Of a stretch of 42,226 nt of DNA, positions 30,799 through 38,698 are shown in pieces (positions within the stretch are counted from its first letter, which is position 1; the number at the start of each line of letters is the position of its first letter). The stretch comes from RGIG3009 sp045630285 (GTDB lineage Bacteria > Bacillota > Clostridia > Oscillospirales > Acutalibacteraceae). Below the pieces are notes generated by a model, which saw nothing but the letters and a program-made list of their open reading frames with translations, had not been told where the DNA came from and ran no database searches. The stretch spans positions 1 to 42,226 of the forward strand of contig JAZQSX010000040.1 of NCBI GenBank assembly GCA_045630285.1, given 5' to 3'. A program made the translations under genes and the position numbers.

Positions 30799-32937
30799 TT
30801 AATGAAAAATAATGACGGGAGCGTCGGCGTAACGCTCGTACTCGGGTGTGCCGAGGGCGTTCGCCTTGCGGTATACCGCAAGCGTAGTGTTCAGTTCGTA
30901 GTCGAGCTGACGCAACTTCCAGCGCAGGCAGTACGCATCGCCCACGTACTCCATACTCGGCTCCCAACCGAGACGCGAGTCTTGCTCGGCTACGGGAATG
31001 GCCGCTTCGACGTTGGCGCGCTCGGCACGCATCACCTGCTCGATTTCGTCGAGCAACGTTGCCGATTCTTTGCGCGATTCACATGCGAACAACCGTGCCT
31101 TGAGCGTGAAGAAGCGTTTAGCGTGGATCGCAGTCACCGAGGAGTGTACCAGGTATTTTCCAAGAAGAAGCAGTCGTTCAAGCTCTTCATTGGGGTTGGG
31201 GATGCTTTCCAGCAGTGCTACGCCTTCTTTAAGCAGCTCCGTCATCTTTTGAATCGCGGCGAGTTCCACGGGGCGGCGGACACTCGGCAGCGAGTTGCGA
31301 CCGGAGACGTTTTCCTTGTAGTAGGTGTAGTAGATACCGGTGTGCACCGGGTTGTTGTTCGTCGGAACACGTCCGAAATTGGGCAGGGTGTTGACGTCGG
31401 TCAGCCACAGCGGATACGACGGGCCGGTGCGTAACACGCCGTACTGATCTTCGTTGGTGGAAATCATGTAACGAATGGCTTCCGACCACACACGGAACGT
31501 CTTGTCGATCGTGTCAACGTGATCCGCGCCAAATTCGGCGGCGATGAGTTTGGGAAGCAGTTCGCGCAGCGGCATACCGCCCGTGAAGAACGCCTCTTTT
31601 TCCAGCAGCGAGATGATCGACGGCCAGAATCCGTAGTGGATGCTCTCGGTGATGCCGCGGATATTCCACCGCTCGCAGGCGGCGACAATGGCCTCGTAAC
31701 GGTCGATCCAGGCGTAAGGCATCGGCTCGTAAGGAACGACGCCGAAGTCCCATGTCCGTCCGGCAGACTGAGCGTTGATGGAGAGACCGAGTCCACGCTT
31801 GTGTGCAGCCTCCGCTTCGCTGACAAAGTAGCGTCCGGGGCCCGTGAACGAAAGCGTATAGTCGACGATATCCTCGGTGACGCCGTCGCGCTCAAACTGC
31901 TCGAACATATCCCACGTCGGGCCGATGCTGATACCCTCGGGAAGCGCGTTGATCAGCGCGATGCGATCCTCTTCGGGCGCAAAACCCCAGTTATAGGTGC
32001 TGAAGCTGACACCGGCGTCGGGCTTGGCTTTTTTGATGGCGCGCTTAATCATCTCGACCCACTGAGGGTAATCCTTGCACGGCCACCAACCGGGGCTCAT
32101 TTTGCCTGTTGGGATGTTTTCGTGATAGTTCTCGGTGTTGGGTGATTTGCCGACATGCGGATCATGGCTCTGGAATTGCTGAGATTCGCCAACAAGCCCT
32201 ACGCTTTTGAGTTTCGGACAAGCGGCGAAGAAATCGCCATAGAGCTTGTCATAATACTCCTGAGCGCCGGGATCGTCGGGGTGACGATCGTGAAGCTGGA
32301 ACAGACAAGCGCTGACAGAAATACCATATTTCTCAGCACGCTCACACAAGAGCTGTACGTTGACGGTATCTCCGCGCAGGGAGGTTCCGCTGTCCTTCAG
32401 CCACAGGGAGATGGAGTTGTAGCCGAGATGCGCCATCCACGCAAAGCACTCGTCGTTATATTCAAACATACCAAACGGCGAATGGACTGAGCGACCGGTG
32501 AAGAGGGAACGGCGCGTTACCGTACCGATCTCCAAAAACGGCGCGCAACGCAGGTTCATCCGATCCTCCAGCGAATAGAAGCCCTGTGCGGTTCCCGCGG
32601 GATCCGAGCCGACGAGAGTAACGCCCTCGGCGGCGGTGACGATGCGATAGCCGATCGGGCCGGGGACTTCGCTGTCAACACTGACGTTGATGTGGGCAAA
32701 TCCCGTTTGCTCAAATGTCAGACGAGCGGAAATGTTCATGGAGGTCAGCAGGTAATCGATAAAATCGAGTGCCGCCGTGCGGATGACCTTGTCGGCGTTT
32801 TCAGGCAGGCGAATGATGGTGCCTTCCGGAAACACCCACTCATTGGCTGTGGGGGTCAACGACTTGTTGCGGCGGTTGGGTCTGTGGATGGGGAGCAGAC
32901 GCTGAAAAAAGTCGTAGCGATTTTCTTTATTTAGCAT
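30799..32937 (-). CDS. putative glycoside hydrolase with GH20/GH67-like N-terminal domain
   Basis: A 712-residue protein without a signal peptide, so probably cytosolic. Residues about 35-125 resemble the zincin-like N-terminal domain of GH20 hexosaminidases and GH67 glucuronidases (GYRIVTAAEGVTLVGSDPAGTAQGFYSL), followed by a barrel-like region (about 140-500) beginning MAHLGYNSISLWL. E251 in VGLVGESQQF lies at a plausible catalytic barrel position, but the usual GH20 Asp-Glu pair is not evident. The exact family and substrate are unknown. Its ATG overlaps the stop of the creatininase-family gene by seven bases, so they form a two-gene operon divergent from an AraC-type sugar-responsive regulator, which suggests use of a particular glycan or sugar amide. 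Confidence 0.72.
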   Translation of the reverse strand: MLNKENRYDFFQRLLPIHRPNRRNKSLTPTANEWVFPEGTIIRLPENADKVIRTAALDFIDYLLTSMNISARLTFEQTGFAHINVSVDSEVPGPIGYRIVTAAEGVTLVGSDPAGTAQGFYSLEDRMNLRCAPFLEIGTVTRRSLFTGRSVHSPFGMFEYNDECFAWMAHLGYNSISLWLKDSGTSLRGDTVNVQLLCERAEKYGISVSACLFQLHDRHPDDPGAQEYYDKLYGDFFAACPKLKSVGLVGESQQFQSHDPHVGKSPNTENYHENIPTGKMSPGWWPCKDYPQWVEMIKRAIKKAKPDAGVSFSTYNWGFAPEEDRIALINALPEGISIGPTWDMFEQFERDGVTEDIVDYTLSFTGPGRYFVSEAEAAHKRGLGLSINAQSAGRTWDFGVVPYEPMPYAWIDRYEAIVAACERWNIRGITESIHYGFWPSIISLLEKEAFFTGGMPLRELLPKLIAAEFGADHVDTIDKTFRVWSEAIRYMISTNEDQYGVLRTGPSYPLWLTDVNTLPNFGRVPTNNNPVHTGIYYTYYKENVSGRNSLPSVRRPVELAAIQKMTELLKEGVALLESIPNPNEELERLLLLGKYLVHSSVTAIHAKRFFTLKARLFACESRKESATLLDEIEQVMRAERANVEAAIPVAEQDSRLGWEPSMEYVGDAYCLRWKLRQLDYELNTTLAVYRKANALGTPEYERYADAPVIIFH

Positions 32938-33692
32938 AAATCTCCCCGTCCAATCTCTTCCAAAAAGTAACGCACAAGCAGATCAATTCGGCGCTTGCCG
33001 TCCTCAACGCTCATCTCGGGTGCGGTCTGGGCGAACCAGTCGTCGGTTTCGGCCAATCGATCAAGCTTGATGCTACCGGGGTACAAATACTCCAGATAGC
33101 CGCACTCCCATTTGCCGGCGTGGTCGCCTCCGAAACCGCGCAGATACTCGGGTCTTCTCTTGAGAGGACCGTGCACGCGAATCCAGTTCCACGGATTATC
33201 CTTCTCAAACAGCTGGGAATAGAATTCGGCGTTTTCGTTGTTACCCCACCAACCGGTGCCGCCGGTCTCCTCGAGATATTCGAAGATCAGCTTGCGAGCC
33301 GCTTTCATACACGCGAGCGACTGGGGATTGTAGTCTTCCGTCTGGTGCATGATGAAAATGTGGATGTTGCGTGTAAATCCTGCCTTAAACAGGGATTTGA
33401 GGATGCAATACATATACTGCTCGAGTGTGTCGCAATCCACGTGAAGAGAGTTCTTTTCGGGACCACCGACAGCATAGCTGGCGGCACCGTACCAGATGGG
33501 CGGCATCACGACAGAGTCGACCTTCTTGGCGATCTCGCGGACAAGCCCCATAACGGCCAGGGTGTCACAGCCGAACGGACAGTGTGCGGAGTGATACTCG
33601 ATCGTGCCGACGGGGATGAGGATGGGCCATTGCTCGGCTTTTGCCTTTTCCAGTTCGCGGGGATAGGTGTAGGCGTATTCGATGCTGCTCAT
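32931..33692 (-). CDS. creatininase-family amidohydrolase-like protein
   Basis: A 253-residue protein of the creatininase (creatinine amidohydrolase) fold. The first metal motif is clear: VGTIEYHSAHCPFGCD with E32, H34 and D43. The later HAGxxE motif is present as DHAGKWEC (H191, E196). The usual NGHGGN loop is replaced by IMHQTED (H116), so the substrate site differs from typical members. The family includes enzymes acting on lactams and formamides, and the natural substrate here is unknown. It is first in the operon with a putative glycoside hydrolase; AAAGGATG precedes the ATG. No signal peptide. Confidence 0.82.
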   Translation of the reverse strand: MSSIEYAYTYPRELEKAKAEQWPILIPVGTIEYHSAHCPFGCDTLAVMGLVREIAKKVDSVVMPPIWYGAASYAVGGPEKNSLHVDCDTLEQYMYCILKSLFKAGFTRNIHIFIMHQTEDYNPQSLACMKAARKLIFEYLEETGGTGWWGNNENAEFYSQLFEKDNPWNWIRVHGPLKRRPEYLRGFGGDHAGKWECGYLEYLYPGSIKLDRLAETDDWFAQTAPEMSVEDGKRRIDLLVRYFLEEIGRGDLC

Positions 33693-33712
33693 ATAAAATC
33701 ATCCTTTCTAAG

Positions 33713-33727
33713 TTGTCATCTTGACAA
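33713..33727. promoter_or_regulatory. 15-bp palindrome between divergent creatininase and AraC genes
   Basis: TTGTCA-TCT-TGACAA is a perfect inverted repeat with a three-base spacer. Its right arm overlaps the -35 of the AraC gene promoter and it lies 21 bases before the creatininase start. It is a good candidate operator for a dimeric regulator, though AraC proteins more often bind direct repeats. Confidence 0.45.
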
Positions 33728-33750
33728 GTTCAGTATATCGTTGTTAGAAT
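33721..33750 (+). promoter_or_regulatory. promoter of the AraC-type regulator gene
   Basis: A consensus TTGACA (33721-33726) and TAGAAT (33745-33750) are 18 bases apart, about 67 bases before the ATG. The -35 shares bases with the palindrome at 33713-33727, which hints at autoregulation. Confidence 0.6.
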
Positions 33751-33817
33751 AAAAAGAAAAGAACGGTGTTTACGCAATAAAGGTATAAAATTAGCGCATT
33801 TTTGGAGGCGGGCAGCG

Positions 33818-34669
33818 ATGGCGTATTTACAGGATGTGTATTTTGCCAATTTGAACGTAGTGTGTCACGTGGGCGGTGCGTTTTCGCTTCGCTCGCAGGA
33901 GGAGTGGCAGTATCGGGAGCATACCTTCATTCAAAACAAGTTTTACTATATCACCGGTGGTCGGTGCCGCATTGTCATTGAGGGGAAGGAGTACATCGGC
34001 GAAGCGGGGGCTTGGTTTTTTATTCCCGCCGGCACACGGCATCGGTACAGCTACATCCCAGGTGAACCGTTGGAGAAGCAATGGGTGCATTTTGATATCT
34101 ATCCTAATGCACAGATCGGCCAGATGCTTCAGCTACCGTACGTTGTGCACGTGGGACCCGATGACCCCTCGCAAGAGTTGTTTAAAAATCTATCGGCGGC
34201 GCTTCAAAGCGAACACTTAGAGGATCGCTTAAATGCCAAGGCATATGTGTTGCAGCTGCTGGCGTGCTATATTCGCGCGGCGGGCGGCGGCGAAGTGTTG
34301 ATCGGTGCACAAAGCGAGGAGCGAATCCAGGGGTTGCTCGCGTATATTCACGAGCACTTAGATGAGCCCCTCACGGTGGATGCATTGGCGGCTCGGTGCT
34401 ACCTGCATCCCAATCACTTTATTCGGTATTTTCGTGGACAAACAGGGCAGACGCCGGCGCGATACGTGGCAGAGCGTCGCTTGGAGTCGGCTAAGCGGTT
34501 GTTGGAAGAAACGGATCTGCCGATCGCGGAAATTATGGATCGGGTGGGGATGCAGGAATCGGGACATTTTGCACGGTTGTTTCGCAAGCGGTATTTGGTG
34601 ACACCTACCGAATATCGCCGCCGATACCGTGCCGAACAGCAGGGATATGTCTATGAAGGACGCCGATAA
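33818..34669 (+). CDS. AraC-family transcriptional regulator
   Basis: A 283-residue regulator with a cupin-type ligand-binding domain (about 15-100; the YYITGG, GEAGAWFFIPAGTRH segment) and a C-terminal double helix-turn-helix (about 185-280; LTVDALAARCYLHPNHFIRYFR and the second motif ending PTEYRRR). Such proteins usually activate neighbouring sugar-use genes when their ligand binds. It is divergent from the creatininase and glycoside hydrolase genes, its likely targets. GGAGG lies about ten bases before the ATG. The stop codon lies inside the loop of a hairpin. Confidence 0.92.
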   Translation: MAYLQDVYFANLNVVCHVGGAFSLRSQEEWQYREHTFIQNKFYYITGGRCRIVIEGKEYIGEAGAWFFIPAGTRHRYSYIPGEPLEKQWVHFDIYPNAQIGQMLQLPYVVHVGPDDPSQELFKNLSAALQSEHLEDRLNAKAYVLQLLACYIRAAGGGEVLIGAQSEERIQGLLAYIHEHLDEPLTVDALAARCYLHPNHFIRYFRGQTGQTPARYVAERRLESAKRLLEETDLPIAEIMDRVGMQESGHFARLFRKRYLVTPTEYRRRYRAEQQGYVYEGRR

Positions 34670-34680
34670 GGCGTCCTTTA
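34656..34680 (+). terminator. weak terminator-like hairpin overlapping the araC stop
   Basis: A nine-pair stem (34656-34664 with 34670-34678) has the TAA stop codon of the regulator in its loop. The tail is TTATATATAA rather than a T run, so termination may be inefficient. Confidence 0.5.
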
Positions 34681-34732
34681 TATATAATAAGGTATAAATA
34701 AGAAAAAAGTTGAAAAAATTTCAAAAAAACAC

Positions 34733-34761
34733 TTGATTTTTCTGCTTGTTTGCAGTACAAT
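34733..34761 (+). promoter_or_regulatory. sigma-A promoter of the S10-spc operon
   Basis: TTGATT (34733-34738) and TACAAT (34756-34761) are 17 bases apart, preceded by an A-rich stretch (34700-34730) that could act as an UP element. It is about 370 bases before rpsJ. Confidence 0.8.
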
Positions 34762-34767
34762 AGCAAG

Positions 34768-35130
34768 GCACGATTGTGGAAAGTGGGGCATTTTGCGCCC
34801 TTTTTGCCGTCGTGCGGACTGCACAACAAGCGATGACGCGGGAGGTTGCGGCCTAGCAACAGGTCGGTTTTTCCGCCGAGCATGTCCGATTTTAAACCGG
34901 GCGAAGGAATAGCTGTAAGATGTCAGACTCTCACGGGGGTGAGTTGCACACCGCCTTTGCGTGCTTGCGGCGCAAGTCTGTCACAGTCTTTTTCAAGACG
35001 CTTACATCGCACCCGGAGCTTGGACCCAAACAAGTATCCGGTTTTTAAAACGCCGGTGTTGGAACACCCGGCAGAGTGTGCGGTTTTGGCGTCGCCCGCC
35101 AACTAAACAAATTTAAGGAGGCGTTTTTCA
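34768..35130 (+). promoter_or_regulatory. long structured 5' leader of the S10 operon
   Basis: About 360 transcribed bases precede rpsJ without a convincing gene. Hairpins found by eye include GTTGC/GCAAC (34845-34860), CTCAC/GTGAG with a GGGG loop (34930-34943), CTTGCG/CGCAAG (34964-34976), GTCTT/AAGAC (34986-34999) and GCCGG/CCGGC extended by TGT/ACA (35052-35072). The run of stable hairpins and the position upstream of rpsJ fit an autoregulatory ribosomal-protein leader; leaders of S10 operons bound by a ribosomal protein are known, including a reported Clostridia class. Which protein binds here is unknown. Confidence 0.65.
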
Positions 35131-35442
35131 GTGGCAGTCAAAGAAAAGATCCGTATTCGTATTAAGGGTTACGATCATCAGTTGGTGGATCAGTCCGCCG
35201 AGAAGATCGTGGAGACCGCTCGCCGTACCGGCGCTCGCGTTTCTGGCCCGGTGCCGCTCCCCACGGAGAAGGAGGTTGTCACCATCCTGCGTGCTGTGCA
35301 CAAGTACAAGGATTCCCGTGAACAGTTCGAATCCCGTACGCACAAGCGCTTGATCGACATCCTGCGGCCCTCGAACAAAACGGTCGAGGCTCTTATGGGC
35401 CTTGAACTCCCCGCCGGTGTGGAAATCGAAATCAAACTGTAA
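35131..35442 (+). CDS. rpsJ: 30S ribosomal protein S10
   Basis: A 103-residue small-subunit protein that also serves in NusG/NusB antitermination complexes. IRIRIKGYDHQLVDQS at the start and THKRLIDI near the middle are diagnostic; length is normal. The start is GTG 35131, nine bases after AAGGAGG. It is first in the S10-spc cluster and follows the long leader. The 90 bases to rplC contain a hairpin built on GACGGAA/TTCCGTC (about 35451-35479). Confidence 0.98.
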   Translation: MAVKEKIRIRIKGYDHQLVDQSAEKIVETARRTGARVSGPVPLPTEKEVVTILRAVHKYKDSREQFESRTHKRLIDILRPSNKTVEALMGLELPAGVEIEIKL

Positions 35443-35532
35443 TGCCGGTTTGACGGAAGGAGAAATCCTTCGGTTCCGTCCCAGCGAGGTCACGTTCCCC
35501 AACGGGAACCAATAACCAAGGAGGTATAGACA

Positions 35533-36162
35533 ATGCAAAAAGGCATCATCGGTAAGAAGGTCGGCATGACGCAGATCTTCGACGAAAAGGGCAATGTCGT
35601 TCCGGTTACGGTCATTGAGGCCGGCCCCTGCGTCGTTGTTCAGAAGAAAACCGCCGAAAACGACGGCTACGCAGCAGTGCAGCTCGGTTTCGGTGAGGCA
35701 AAAGCTCAGAAAGTCAATAAGCCTATGAAGGGCCACTTTGACAAAGCGGACGTTGCTCCGAAGAAGACCCTCAGAGAGTTCCGCTTCGACGATTGTGACG
35801 CTTACAACGTTGGCGACATCGTCAAGGCAGACACCTTTGCAAACGGCGACGCAGTTGACGTCGTCGGTGTGAGCAAGGGTAAGGGTTACGCCGGCGTTAT
35901 CAAGCGCTGGAACCACAGCCGCCTGAAGGAAACCCATGGTACTGGTCCTGTGGCTCGCCACTCCGGTTCGCAGGGTGTTATCGACCCGGCCCGCGTGTTC
36001 AAAGGCATGAAGGGCGCCGGTCATCTGGGCGCTGAGCGCGTAACCGTCCAGAACCTCACGGTCGTCAAGGTTGACGCAGAGAACAATCTGATCGCAATTA
36101 AGGGTGCCGTTCCCGGCCCCCGCGGCGGACTGGTCCTGATCTCCGATTCCGTGAAGGCGTAA
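35533..36162 (+). CDS. rplC: 50S ribosomal protein L3
   Basis: This 209-residue protein is one of the first to bind 23S rRNA. GIIGKKVGMTQIF at the start and the long loop with GSQG and GHLGAERVTVQN near the peptidyl-transferase centre are family hallmarks. AAGGAGG precedes the ATG, and rplD follows after 18 bases. Confidence 0.98.
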   Translation: MQKGIIGKKVGMTQIFDEKGNVVPVTVIEAGPCVVVQKKTAENDGYAAVQLGFGEAKAQKVNKPMKGHFDKADVAPKKTLREFRFDDCDAYNVGDIVKADTFANGDAVDVVGVSKGKGYAGVIKRWNHSRLKETHGTGPVARHSGSQGVIDPARVFKGMKGAGHLGAERVTVQNLTVVKVDAENNLIAIKGAVPGPRGGLVLISDSVKA

Positions 36163-36180
36163 GGGAAGGAGGAAATTATC

Positions 36181-36804
36181 ATGGCTACAGTTACTACTTT
36201 TGACATGACCGGCAAGCAGACCGGCACCATGGAGCTCTCGGATGCCATCTTTGGTATCGCTCCTAACGCCACTGTGCTGCACAGCGCCGTTGTCAACTAT
36301 CTGGCCAACCAGCGCCAGGGTACTCAGTCCACCCTTACTCGTTCCGAGGTTAGCGGCGGTGGCCGTAAGCCCTGGAGACAGAAGGGTACCGGTCACGCTC
36401 GTCAGGGTTCCACCCGCGCTCCCCAGTGGACGCATGGTGGTATCGCTCTCGGCCCGAAGCCGCGCAGCTACACCTATGTGCTGCCGAAGAAGGTTCGCCG
36501 CCTCGCTATGAAGTCGGCGTTCTCCTCCAAGGTGCAGAGCGGTGAGATGCTGGTTTTGGATGAGCTGACGCTCGAGTCCATCCGCACCAAGACTGTCGCT
36601 GAGATGCTGAATGCTCTCGAGGCGAAGAAAAAGGTGCTCATCGTTCTTTCTGAGAAGGACGAGAAGGCGATCCTGTCCGCCCGCAACATTCCGGGTGTGA
36701 AGACCACTCAGGTCAACACGCTGAATGTTTACGATATCCTCAACTGCGATACGTTCATCGTGGTGAAGGATGCCGTCGCTAAGATCGAGGAGGTGTACGC
36801 ATAA
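36181..36804 (+). CDS. rplD: 50S ribosomal protein L4
   Basis: A 207-residue protein that lines the nascent peptide exit tunnel. The extended loop WRQKGTGHARQGSTRAPQW (about 60-80), where macrolide-resistance changes occur in other species, is wild-type in appearance. In some bacteria L4 represses its own operon through the leader, so the structured leader upstream of rpsJ is worth noting. Its stop overlaps the rplW start (TAATG). Confidence 0.98.
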   Translation: MATVTTFDMTGKQTGTMELSDAIFGIAPNATVLHSAVVNYLANQRQGTQSTLTRSEVSGGGRKPWRQKGTGHARQGSTRAPQWTHGGIALGPKPRSYTYVLPKKVRRLAMKSAFSSKVQSGEMLVLDELTLESIRTKTVAEMLNALEAKKKVLIVLSEKDEKAILSARNIPGVKTTQVNTLNVYDILNCDTFIVVKDAVAKIEEVYA

Positions 36805-37094
36805 TGAACGCCCGTGATATCATTCTGGCGCCCGTCATTACGGAAAAGGCGGTTTCCATGCTGCCCGAGAAAAAGTACACCTTCCGTGTGGACGGTCGCG
36901 CTAACAAAATTGAGATCGCGAAAGCTGTGGAAGAGATCTTCGGCGTTAAAGTCGACAAGGTCAACACCGTCAGCATGAAGGGTCATCAGCGCCGCATGGG
37001 TCGCAACGTCGGCTACACTTCCGATTGGAAGAAAGCTATCGTGACGTTGAAGGCCGACTCCAAGACCATCGAGTTCTTCGACGGTATGTTCTAA
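36804..37094 (+). CDS. rplW: 50S ribosomal protein L23
   Basis: A 96-residue protein at the tunnel exit where trigger factor and the signal recognition particle dock. ILAPVITEKAV near the start and the RMGRNVGYTSDWKKAIVTL segment are typical. The ATG overlaps the rplD stop, with AGGAGGTG upstream for coupling. A structured intergenic region of about 105 bases follows. Confidence 0.97.
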   Translation: MNARDIILAPVITEKAVSMLPEKKYTFRVDGRANKIEIAKAVEEIFGVKVDKVNTVSMKGHQRRMGRNVGYTSDWKKAIVTLKADSKTIEFFDGMF

Positions 37095-37132
37095 TCAACG
37101 ACCAAAAAAGAAACGAAGGTCGGGCAATGTAT

Positions 37133-37169
37133 GGGACACACCCCGTAGTCGGGGAAGCGGCCGTGTCCC
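37133..37169 (+). promoter_or_regulatory. two-tier hairpin between rplW and rplB
   Basis: GGGACAC (37133-37139) pairs with GTGTCCC (37163-37169), enclosing a second stem CCCCG/CGGGG (37141-37154) with a TAGT loop. It has no T run, so it is not a terminator. It may be an mRNA stability or processing element or a ribosomal-protein binding site. Confidence 0.6.
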
Positions 37170-37199
37170 GCTAAGCCAAGAAATAGGAGAGTGAATCAA

Positions 37200-38030
37200 A
37201 TGGCTACGAAACTTTACAAACCGACAACGCCGGGCCGTCGCGGTATGTCCGTTCTGGACTACAGCGGTCTGTCCAAGGTGGAGCCGGAAAAGAGCCTGTT
37301 GGCTCCTTTGGAGAAAAAATCCGGCCGTAACAGCTACGGTCGCATCACCGTCCGTCATCGTGGCGGCGGTAACCGTCGTAAGTACCGTATCATCGACTTC
37401 AAGCGTAACAAGTTGGGCGCCGCCACGGTGTTGACTCTGGAATACGATCCCAACCGCAGCGCTAACATCGCTCTGGTGCAGTACGAAGACGGCGAGAAGC
37501 GTTACATTGTTGCTCCGCAGGGCTTGTCCGTGGGTGATGTGATCTCCTCCGGCGCCGAAGCGGACATCAAGCCCGGCAATGCACTGCCGCTGGTGAACAT
37601 CCCCACCGGTACCTTCATCCACAACGTGGAGCTGTACCCGGGTAAGGGCGCTCAGCTTGCTCGTGCCGCCGGTGTTATGGCGCAGTTGGTCGGTAAGGAA
37701 AACAACCTTGCAATGGTTCGTCTGCCTTCCGGCGAGATGCGCAATATCCCGCTGAACTGCATGGCGACGATCGGCCAGGTCGGCAACCTCGACCATGAGA
37801 ACGTGAAGATCGGTAAGGCTGGTCGTAAGCGTCACATGGGCTGGCGTCCGACGGTGCGCGGTTCCGTCATGAACCCCTGCGATCACCCGCACGGTGGTGG
37901 TGAGGGCAAGTCCCCCATCGGTCGTCCGGGCCCGGTCACCCCGTGGGGTAAGCCGGCACTGGGTTACAAGACCCGCAAGAATCACAAGGCCTCCGATAAG
38001 TTTATCGTGAAGCGCCGCAACGGCAAGTAA
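37200..38030 (+). CDS. rplB: 50S ribosomal protein L2
   Basis: A 276-residue protein needed for subunit joining and peptidyl transfer. The conserved C-terminal DHPHGGGEGK with the key histidine and the RHRGGGNRRKYR segment are present. The start ATG 37200 follows TAGGAG by nine bases; a GTG three codons upstream lies within that spacing and is rejected. Confidence 0.98.
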   Translation: MATKLYKPTTPGRRGMSVLDYSGLSKVEPEKSLLAPLEKKSGRNSYGRITVRHRGGGNRRKYRIIDFKRNKLGAATVLTLEYDPNRSANIALVQYEDGEKRYIVAPQGLSVGDVISSGAEADIKPGNALPLVNIPTGTFIHNVELYPGKGAQLARAAGVMAQLVGKENNLAMVRLPSGEMRNIPLNCMATIGQVGNLDHENVKIGKAGRKRHMGWRPTVRGSVMNPCDHPHGGGEGKSPIGRPGPVTPWGKPALGYKTRKNHKASDKFIVKRRNGK

Positions 38031-38050
38031 GCGAAAGGAGATTCATTTTT

Positions 38051-38323
38051 ATGGGTAGAAGCGTAAAGAAGGGTCCTTTCGTACAGCCCGTGCTGTTGAA
38101 AAGGATTCAGGAAATGAACAAGGCCGGGGAGAAGCGCATCCTCAAGACGTGGAGCCGCGCCTCCACTATCTTCCCGGATTTCGTCGGTCACACCATCGCG
38201 GTGCATGACGGACGCAAGCATGTGCCGGTGTATGTCACCGAGGATATGGTCGGTCATAAGCTGGGCGAGTTCGCCCCCACCCGTACCTTCCGCGGTCACG
38301 TCGGTTCGAAGACCACGAAGTAA
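38051..38323 (+). CDS. rpsS: 30S ribosomal protein S19
   Basis: A 90-residue small-subunit head protein that contacts S13 and the A-site finger. MGRSVKKGPFV at the start, WSRAS and IYVHNG-like HDGRKHVPVYVTEDMVGHKLGEF-type segments mark the family. AAAGGAG precedes the ATG. The gene lies 20 bases after rplB and 23 bases before rplV. Confidence 0.98.
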   Translation: MGRSVKKGPFVQPVLLKRIQEMNKAGEKRILKTWSRASTIFPDFVGHTIAVHDGRKHVPVYVTEDMVGHKLGEFAPTRTFRGHVGSKTTK

Positions 38324-38346
38324 GCGGCTGAAAGGAGAGAAACGTT

Positions 38347-38682
38347 ATGGAAGCAAGGGCGCAAGTAACCTACGTCCGTATGTCCCCTCGCAAAGTTAAG
38401 ATCGTTCTCGACCTCATCCGCAATAAACCGGTTGATGTCGCGCTCGCGATTGCACACAACATCCCCAAGGCTGCGGGTGAGCCTGTTGAGAAGCTGCTCA
38501 AGTCCGCGGTAGCCAACGCCGAAAACAACTTCAACATGGATAAGAACAATCTGGTTGTTTCCGAGTGTTTTGTCTGCCCCGGTCCGATTCTCAAGCGTAT
38601 TCGTCCGAGAGCTCAGGGTCGTGCGTTCCGCATCGAAAAGAGAACTTCACACATCACCCTTGTGCTCAAGGAAAAGGAATAA
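38347..38682 (+). CDS. rplV: 50S ribosomal protein L22
   Basis: A 111-residue protein whose beta-hairpin lines the exit tunnel. VRMSPRKVKIVLDLIRNK near the start and RIRPRAQGRAFRIEKRTSHI in the hairpin region are typical and show no macrolide-resistance insertion. AAAGGAGAG precedes the ATG. Confidence 0.98.
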   Translation: MEARAQVTYVRMSPRKVKIVLDLIRNKPVDVALAIAHNIPKAAGEPVEKLLKSAVANAENNFNMDKNNLVVSECFVCPGPILKRIRPRAQGRAFRIEKRTSHITLVLKEKE

Positions 38683-38698
38683 GCGGAGGAGGAGAATT

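Noticed and set aside
34770..34806. GGGGCATTTTGCGCCC followed by five T, as a terminator in the S10 leader
   Set aside because: Only a four-pair GC stem forms with a mismatched interior, too weak to call an intrinsic terminator.
35321..35340. GTTCGAATCCC, resembling a tRNA T-loop
   Set aside because: It lies inside rpsJ in frame, and no acceptor, D or anticodon stems surround it.
35128..36435. A 435-codon minus-strand frame over rpsJ, rplC and rplD
   Set aside because: It lies opposite three highly conserved ribosomal protein genes and has no ribosome site or domain.
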